NCBI GenBank assembly: GCA_963972255.1
Contig: CAXATO010000004.1
Span: 196,257 to 260,256, forward strand
Reading direction: 5' to 3'
Source: UBA1479 sp002706405
GTDB lineage: Bacteria; Pseudomonadota; Alphaproteobacteria; Rhodospirillales; Casp-alpha2
DNA: 64,000 nt
Below are positions 58,991 through 64,000 of the stretch, in pieces. The notes beneath the pieces were generated by a model. The model ran no database searches and was not told the origin of the DNA. It saw only the letters and a list, made by a program, of their open reading frames with translations. Each line of letters opens with the position of its first letter. The first letter of the stretch is position 1. Made by a program: the position numbers and the translations under genes.

Positions 58991-60034
58991 TTACTTGGCG
59001 ATTTCCGCGCGGACGATGGCCGCCCCGTCGGCCATGGCCTTCATCTTGCCGAAGGCGACGTCGCGGGGCAGGTACTTGAGCCCGCAATCGGGCGCTACGA
59101 TGATCTTTTCCGCCGGATGATGGGCGAGGCCCTTGCGGATGCGCTCGGCCACCGTTTCCGGCGTTTCGATGTCGTGGGTCGAAAGATCGAGCACGCCGAG
59201 GATGATGTTTTTCTCCGGCAGCGTTTCCAGCACCGTGCAATCCAGATGCGACTGCGCCGTCTCGATGGAAATGTCGCAGACCGAACAGGCCGCCAGCTGC
59301 GGCAGGAAGGAATACCCGCCCTCGGGCCGGTCGTGGATGATGGCGGCATAGCCGAAACAGATATGGACGGCCGTCTCGCCCTCGATGCCGTCGAGCGCGC
59401 GGTTGAGTGCCGCCAGCCCGTATTCCTCGGCCTTTTCCGGGCGGGCCTGCATGTAGGGTTCATCCAGCTGCACCACATCGGCGCCGGCGGCGAACAGATC
59501 GCGGACTTCCTCGTTCACGGCCGCGGCATAGTCCATGGCGAGGTCCGCGTCGGAGGCATAGAAATCGTTCTGCGCCTGCTGCGACATGGTGAAGGGGCCG
59601 GGCACGGTGATCTTGATCTTGCGGTCCGTATTGGCGCGCAGGAACTTCACGTCCTCGACCTCGACCGCATGCATGCGGCTGATTTTGCCAACGATGCGCG
59701 GCACCGGATTGGGATGGCCGGACCGGTCGAGCGCCTCGCCCGGATTATCGATATCAACGCCCGACAGCGCCGTGGCGAAGCGGTTGGAATAGCTTTCGCG
59801 GCGCATTTCGCCGTCGGTGATGATGTCGAGCCCGGCCCGTTCCTGATCGCGAATGGCCAGGATGGTGGCGTCGTTCTGGGCTTCTTCCAGATATTCCGGA
59901 TCGACCCGCCACAGTTCTTTGGCCCGCGTGCGCGGCGGAAAACGCCCGGCCAGTTTGGCCCGGTCGAGCAGCCAGTTGGGCTGAGCGTAGGAGCCGACCA
60001 GCGAGGTCGGCAGCAGGGTGTTGATGGTGGTCAT
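58991..60034 (-). CDS. MetE C-terminal-domain-like methyltransferase
   Basis: Cobalamin-independent methionine synthase-like protein of 347 residues, corresponding to the catalytic half only. Zinc ligands are recognisable in VHICFGYAAI (His and Cys) and VAPDCGLKYL (Cys), with a Glu between, and the substrate region in LDIITDGEMRRESY and DVVQLDEPYM. The N-terminal substrate-tetrahydrofolate domain of full MetE is absent. Such stand-alone forms act on varied methyl donors or may be acyl-CoM-type lyases; the exact reaction is unclear. The ATG at 60034 is preferred over a frame extension to 60073. Confidence 0.82.
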   Translation of the reverse strand: MTTINTLLPTSLVGSYAQPNWLLDRAKLAGRFPPRTRAKELWRVDPEYLEEAQNDATILAIRDQERAGLDIITDGEMRRESYSNRFATALSGVDIDNPGEALDRSGHPNPVPRIVGKISRMHAVEVEDVKFLRANTDRKIKITVPGPFTMSQQAQNDFYASDADLAMDYAAAVNEEVRDLFAAGADVVQLDEPYMQARPEKAEEYGLAALNRALDGIEGETAVHICFGYAAIIHDRPEGGYSFLPQLAACSVCDISIETAQSHLDCTVLETLPEKNIILGVLDLSTHDIETPETVAERIRKGLAHHPAEKIIVAPDCGLKYLPRDVAFGKMKAMADGAAIVRAEIAK

Positions 60035-60106
60035 GTCGGCATCCTCCCAAGAATGTTTTGCCGACCTTAGCATGCGGAATGGGGCATCGGTACAGCGCCC
60101 GTCCGC

Positions 60107-61018
60107 CTAGTCCACCACCCGCATCCGGCCCTGGGCATCGAGGGCCAGGGTCTGGAAATGGCGCGGCACGAAGACCTCGGTCTCGGGCGATGCCGCCTTG
60201 ACCTCCTGGATGAACCCCTCCGTATGGGCCAGAGCCTTGTCCTGGGGCGCGCCGAAGGGCAGGCCCTGATCGTCCCAATGGGTCGCGACCACCAGCGGGG
60301 GATTGCCCAGACAACGCATCAGGCGCGCCGTGTAGTCGTGGATGTCGAGGCGCGGCGGCGCCGAGGCGATGAAGGCGACGTCCGGGCGCAGGCCGTCGAT
60401 CTCGCGCTCGATGAAGTTCATGGAACCGAACAGCAGGATTTCCCGCCCGCCCATGCGGATCAGATAGGCGAGCGTGCCGCCCTCGACATAGTCATCGAGA
60501 CACAGCGGTTCGTCCTGTACCGGAATGGTGCCGAAGTCCTTGTACAGTTTGCAGGACAGGGCCGAGTGCAGGCTCGGGATCACGCGGATGGAAAAGGTCT
60601 CGTACTGGTAATCCTCCCCGCCTCGCACGGCATGTATCTGTTCGTCCGGCACGCCGCCGTTGATGGCGATGTTGCAGGTGCTTTCCGTGCCGATCACCAC
60701 CGCACCCGTCTTGTTGGCGATATAGGGCACGTCCATGGCGTGGTTGAAATGAGAATGGGACAGGATGATGAAATCGGCCTCGGGCACATGGCGGTCGATG
60801 GTCGCCGTGTCATGGCCGGCGGGCTCGCTCATCTTCACCACCGGGCGCGGATCGTCGGGAACTTCGGTTGCGTCGTGGGGGCCGTAGCGCCGGCCCTGAA
60901 AGCGCACCCGCGACAGATAAGGATCAAGCAGGATGACCGTCTCGCCATCCGTGATTTTCCAGCCCGCCGCCCCGAAATGCGTAAAGCGGAGCGGGCGCAT
61001 GTTGCCGCCGTCGGTCAT
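60107..61018 (-). CDS. Metallo-beta-lactamase-fold hydrolase (UlaG-like) with altered metal motif
   Basis: MBL-fold protein of 303 residues. The metal-binding motif reads SHSHFNHAMD instead of the usual H-x-H-x-D-H: the Asp that binds the second zinc is Asn (codon at 60743-60745). Other positions are kept: FGAAGWKITDGETVILLDPYLS at the N-terminus, and IPSLHSALS and THWDDQG for the remaining ligands. AAGGAGAGA precedes the ATG. It may be a mono-metal or altered enzyme; function unknown. It lies between the peroxiredoxin (22 bp) and MetE-like (72 bp) genes. Confidence 0.8.
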   Translation of the reverse strand: MTDGGNMRPLRFTHFGAAGWKITDGETVILLDPYLSRVRFQGRRYGPHDATEVPDDPRPVVKMSEPAGHDTATIDRHVPEADFIILSHSHFNHAMDVPYIANKTGAVVIGTESTCNIAINGGVPDEQIHAVRGGEDYQYETFSIRVIPSLHSALSCKLYKDFGTIPVQDEPLCLDDYVEGGTLAYLIRMGGREILLFGSMNFIEREIDGLRPDVAFIASAPPRLDIHDYTARLMRCLGNPPLVVATHWDDQGLPFGAPQDKALAHTEGFIQEVKAASPETEVFVPRHFQTLALDAQGRMRVVD

Positions 61019-61040
61019 CGGTCTCTCCTTGGGCGGGGCG

Positions 61041-61529
61041 TCAGCCGAGGGCCGCGAGAATCTGCTCCGCCGAGGAGACGTTAAGCCCGGGTGCCGTCTC
61101 GAGCGCGAAATGGGTGACCGTGCCGTCCTCGACGATCATGGCATAACGCTTGGAGCGCTTGCCGTAGCCCTTGGCCGACATGTCGGACGCCAGACCCATG
61201 GCTTCGGTCAGGGCGCAGTTTCCGTCGGACAGCATGGTCACCTTGCCGGGCGCTTCGTGGGCCATGCCCCAGGCCGTCATCACCATGGCATCGTTGACGG
61301 AAATGCAGGCGATTTCATCCACGCCGCGATCACGGATCGCCTGGGCTTGAGCAACGAAACCCGGCAGATGCTTTGCGGAACAGGTGCGGGTGAAGGCGCC
61401 CGGCAGGCCGAACACCACGACCTTGCGGCCCTCGAAATAGTCGTCGGTGGACACCGCTTCGGGTCCGCCGTCGTCGCCCATTTTGAAAATCGTGGCAGAG
61501 GGCACGCGGTCACCGGTCTTGATGGTCAT
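61041..61529 (-). CDS. Peroxiredoxin (Prx5/AhpE-like, type II)
   Basis: Thiol peroxidase of 162 residues that reduces peroxides through thioredoxin, glutaredoxin or glutathione. The peroxidatic Cys is in the P-G-A-F-T-x-T-C-S motif (LPGAFTRTCSAKHLPGF, near residue 50). A further Cys near CALTEAM could resolve. The N-terminal MTIKTGDRVPSATIF and C-terminal APGLNVSSAEQIL are typical of the Prx5 class. It is the second gene of the minus-strand run. Confidence 0.93.
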   Translation of the reverse strand: MTIKTGDRVPSATIFKMGDDGGPEAVSTDDYFEGRKVVVFGLPGAFTRTCSAKHLPGFVAQAQAIRDRGVDEIACISVNDAMVMTAWGMAHEAPGKVTMLSDGNCALTEAMGLASDMSAKGYGKRSKRYAMIVEDGTVTHFALETAPGLNVSSAEQILAALG

Positions 61530-61563
61530 GGATGGATGCTCCTTCGTTTCGTTACTTTTGTTG

Positions 61564-62451
61564 CTATTTCGCGCGGTCGCGGATCAGGTTGATGATGCCG
61601 GAAAAATCCTTCCCGGCCTGCCCGGCCTCGGCGTAATCCTGATACAGAGAGGCCGCCTGTTCCGCGACGGACACATCGGCGCCCGTGCTCTCGGCGGCGG
61701 CCAGTGCCAGGCCCATGTCCTTCAGCATCAGGGCGGCCGCGAAGCCCGGGGTATAGTCCCGGTTGGCGGGCGAGGTCGGCACCGGGCCCGGCACCGGGCA
61801 ATAGGTGGTCAGCGACCAGCACTGGCCCGAGGCCGTGGACGACACGTCGAACAGGCGCTGCGCATCCAGGCCCAGTTTTTCCGCCAGCACGAAGGCCTCG
61901 GCCACGGAGGCCATCTGAATGCCCAACATCATGTTGTTGCAGATCTTGGCCGCCTGGCCGTTTCCGGGGCCGCCGCAATGGACGATGGTCTTGCCCATTT
62001 TCTCCAACAGGGGCTTGGCCCGGGCAAAGGCATCGTCCGCGCCGCCGACCATGAAGGTCAGGGTCGCGCCCTCGGCCCCGCCGACGCCGCCGGACACGGG
62101 CGCGTCGACCATGGCGAAACCCTTGGCCGCCGCCGCCGCATGAACCTCGCGCGAGGTATCGACGTCGATGGTCGAACAGTCGATCACCAGGGTGCCCGGT
62201 GAAAGCTGGTCGAACAGACCACCCAGGCAGACCTCCTTCACATGCTTGCCCGCGGGCAGCATGGTGATGACGACCTCGGCCCCCTCAGCCGCATCGGCGG
62301 CACTCCCGGCGGCGCGCGCCCCGGCTTTCGCCGCCTTGGCCAGCAGGTCCGCCGACAGATCAAAGGCCGCGACCGTATGGCCGGCCTTGATCAGATTGGC
62401 CGCCATGGGATTGCCCATGTTGCCGACGCCGATGAATGCGATATTGGTCAT
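61564..62451 (-). CDS. 3-hydroxyisobutyrate dehydrogenase family protein
   Basis: NAD-dependent dehydrogenase; most likely 3-hydroxyisobutyrate dehydrogenase of valine catabolism, though related beta-hydroxyacid dehydrogenases cannot be excluded. The 295 residues have the N-terminal IAFIGVGNMGNPMAANLIKAGH Rossmann motif (given around GNPMA), the substrate loop DAPVSGGVGGAEGATLTFMVGG, and the catalytic Lys region GNGQAAKICNNMMLG. The start at 62451 follows AAGGA; a GTG lies two codons upstream. It is the first gene of the run with peroxiredoxin, MBL, MetE-like and MDR genes. Confidence 0.9.
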   Translation of the reverse strand: MTNIAFIGVGNMGNPMAANLIKAGHTVAAFDLSADLLAKAAKAGARAAGSAADAAEGAEVVITMLPAGKHVKEVCLGGLFDQLSPGTLVIDCSTIDVDTSREVHAAAAAKGFAMVDAPVSGGVGGAEGATLTFMVGGADDAFARAKPLLEKMGKTIVHCGGPGNGQAAKICNNMMLGIQMASVAEAFVLAEKLGLDAQRLFDVSSTASGQCWSLTTYCPVPGPVPTSPANRDYTPGFAAALMLKDMGLALAAAESTGADVSVAEQAASLYQDYAEAGQAGKDFSGIINLIRDRAK

Positions 62452-62830
62452 ATGCACTGTCCTTCAGGCAACTGGCCGCCGGGCGCCCCCCAGGGCACAC
62501 GCGGGCGAATGGAATACAGGGCGCAGAGCCTAGCAACCCCGGCCCAAGGCCGGAAGAGGGCATGTCGGAATCATTTTTGTTTGGCGAAAAAACCGCATTT
62601 CAGCCCGATTTCGACCAACTAATCATGGCGAAAGCACCAATTAAGATTGGCGCAATGTTAGAAATTACCCGTTAACGGTGACGCATATTGAGAATGAGAT
62701 CGTTTAATTTCAATGGAAACAATGTGCAATAAAGTGATCGACCTCCGATTCCGGCGACCGTAAGCCGGGTCTACGAATCCTTCGACCTGAGTGCGCTTTG
62801 CGGCTTGCTCGGCTGCGGGAGGACCCTCCA
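62452..62830. other. AT-rich intergenic region before the alphaCTD-like gene
   Basis: About 380 bases with no gene I can support. The part from 62560 to 62745 is distinctly AT-rich for this genome, with runs such as TTTTTGTTTG and GAAAAAA, and lies between oppositely oriented genes, so it should hold two divergent promoters. No clear -35/-10 pair or operator stands out. A strong ribosome-binding site (GGGAGGA, 62817-62823) ends it. Confidence 0.5.
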
Positions 62831-64000
62831 TTGATCCGGCGGAATTACGATCGCGAGCGACTTGACCGGCTCCGCGCCGCCGACGGAGCCGTTTCCGAAG
62901 CCGCCCGGCTCGGGCTTTTGTCGGTCCGGGCGGCAAACTGCCTCAAGAATGACGGTATCGAAACCCTCGCCGAAATGGTCGTCGCGGACCCCTCGCCGGC
63001 CGACCTCCTGCGCGTTCCGAATTTCGGACCGACGTCCCTGCTGGATATCGGCCTGCTCCTCACGGCTTTGCAGCTCGTGGTGCCGTCCTTCGATTTTCGC
63101 GACGACAATCTCCTCAAGAGCACCCGCATGGGAGGCCATTGGGCGGAGCGCTTCGAGCTCACCGGCACGGAGCGGCCGGAGCCCGGCGCGGAATCCGAGC
63201 CCGACGAGCCCGAGGCGGCGACGCTGATGGTCATGGCGCGGGATCTCCGGGCGCTTCGGGAGACCGTGCAGAAAATGCAGGAGAGGTCAGACCGCCACAT
63301 CGCCCAGCCGTCGCGAGGACAAATGCAGGCGTTCTTGCGGGCGTCAGAGGACGATTTCGATCCGTTGCGGGTGGCTGCCGAGAACTCGGCCATTTGGGCG
63401 GCTGCCGAGATCTCGGCCATCTTCTCGAACCTGACGCCCGCGGACGTGCTCACGACGCTGGTTGCCGCCGTCATCGATGCCGTCCGGCGCCTCGTGAACG
63501 AGGGCCGGGTGGAGCCGAAACAGCTGGAGGTGTTCCACAGCCTGATGGTCAAGGCCCTCGTCGGGATGACCGCCGGCGACGCACGGACGTCGGTGACCGC
63601 GCAGTACGTCGAAGCAACCGGCGCGGACCTCGGATTGACGCGGAAAACCCCATTGGCGGCGTTGCCGCCGGTGGGCCGCGGCGATCCGGCGTCCCCTGCC
63701 CCGTCGTCCGCACCTGTTACCGAACCGGCGCCGCCGGCGCCGGACAGAATGCCGGCGAATCTGGTCCATGCCCTGGTCGCCTGGCGCGAGCTGGAGACAT
63801 TCTTCGACAGGACGCCCGAGCTGCGCGTGCAGGGTGAAGTCGATGCCCGCCTCGCCGAGCTGCGCGAGACGGTGGATCTGCACCTGCCCCAGCTGCGCAC
63901 CCACTACAACGTGGCCTCGACCATCGACAAGGATCGTCTGCGGGCGGCGGAACGGTTGCTGGATGAGGGGGGTCGAGACGACCGGCCTGGCCGACCGGGG
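62831..64000 (+). CDS. Protein with N-terminal RNA polymerase alpha-CTD-like domain (partial)
   Basis: Open frame running to the window end (at least 390 codons) from a TTG preceded by GGGAGGA at 7 bases. Residues 29-77 closely resemble the helix-hairpin-helix C-terminal domain of RpoA: LSVRAANCLKNDGIETL and LLRVPNFGPTSLLDI. The UP-element contact residues of E. coli alpha (R265, N268, C269, G296, S299) are all kept as R33, N36, C37, G66 and S69; K298 is Thr and E302 is Asp. After it come an acidic linker, a predicted coiled coil (about 130-155, LRALRETVQKMQER), a helical region (about 170-265) and a Pro-rich segment, none recognised. It is not an alpha subunit: the domain is N-terminal and the NTD is absent. 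The 3' end is beyond the window. Confidence 0.75.
   Translation, partial: MIRRNYDRERLDRLRAADGAVSEAARLGLLSVRAANCLKNDGIETLAEMVVADPSPADLLRVPNFGPTSLLDIGLLLTALQLVVPSFDFRDDNLLKSTRMGGHWAERFELTGTERPEPGAESEPDEPEAATLMVMARDLRALRETVQKMQERSDRHIAQPSRGQMQAFLRASEDDFDPLRVAAENSAIWAAAEISAIFSNLTPADVLTTLVAAVIDAVRRLVNEGRVEPKQLEVFHSLMVKALVGMTAGDARTSVTAQYVEATGADLGLTRKTPLAALPPVGRGDPASPAPSSAPVTEPAPPAPDRMPANLVHALVAWRELETFFDRTPELRVQGEVDARLAELRETVDLHLPQLRTHYNVASTIDKDRLRAAERLLDEGGRDDRPGRPG

Overview
The window is a GC-rich (about 65 percent by eye), gene-dense stretch of bacterial chromosome. Gene content and order point to an alphaproteobacterium, most likely of the Rhodospirillales: a folC-accD-trpA-trpB-trpF run; pyrF-lapA-ihfB-sppA-rpsA-cmk-aroA; RNase D-kdsD-lptC-lptA-lptB-rpoN-hpf-ptsN; an Hsp20 gene beside DUF1150 genes; and a FYDLN-acid protein. 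I see no rRNA, insertion sequence, CRISPR array or origin. I cannot fix the genus.

Layout. 1-2.3 kb: thioredoxin, glyoxalase II, and a metal-efflux pair (CDF transporter plus ArsR regulator) with its operator. 2.3-14.5 kb: a housekeeping block on the minus strand for folate, fatty acid, tryptophan and pyrimidine synthesis, IHF-beta, SppA, ribosomal protein S1, CMP kinase and EPSP synthase. 14.7-20.3 kb: FYDLN-acid protein, tRNA-Ala(GGC), a DUF3500 protein, an LLM-class oxidoreductase and a large orphan sensor kinase. 20.4-28 kb: a complete dipeptide-type ABC transporter fused in one operon to an N-formylglutamate amidohydrolase-like gene, with an M14 deacylase gene diverging from it. 28-36.7 kb: small heat-shock protein with two DUF1150 genes, then the envelope/sigma-54 block (ptsN, hpf, rpoN, lptB, lptA, lptC, kdsD, rnd) and tRNA-Leu(CAG). 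37-42 kb: NDUFA9-like reductase, MarR regulator, and an aminopeptidase / PLP lyase / RraA-like operon.

42-48 kb is the most distinctive region. Three secreted DUF4402 proteins, a periplasmic pilus-type chaperone and an unusual usher-like outer-membrane protein form one minus-strand operon. It is preceded by a good match to a sigma-54 promoter and three direct repeats spaced exactly 11 bp. This looks like a non-classical chaperone-usher surface-fibre system.

48-57.9 kb: an AMIN-like secreted protein, a small membrane protein, egtB-egtD (ergothioneine), a secreted aggregation-factor-core-like protein, then a LysR regulator diverging from a TAXI-TRAP transporter and a nitrilase, with a perfect dyad in the shared promoter region. 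57.9-62.5 kb: a five-gene minus-strand operon (HIBADH family, peroxiredoxin, metallo-beta-lactamase fold, MetE-like, MDR reductase). 62.8 kb to the window end: a partial gene starting at TTG whose N-terminus closely resembles the DNA-binding C-terminal domain of the RNA polymerase alpha subunit, followed by a region I do not recognise.
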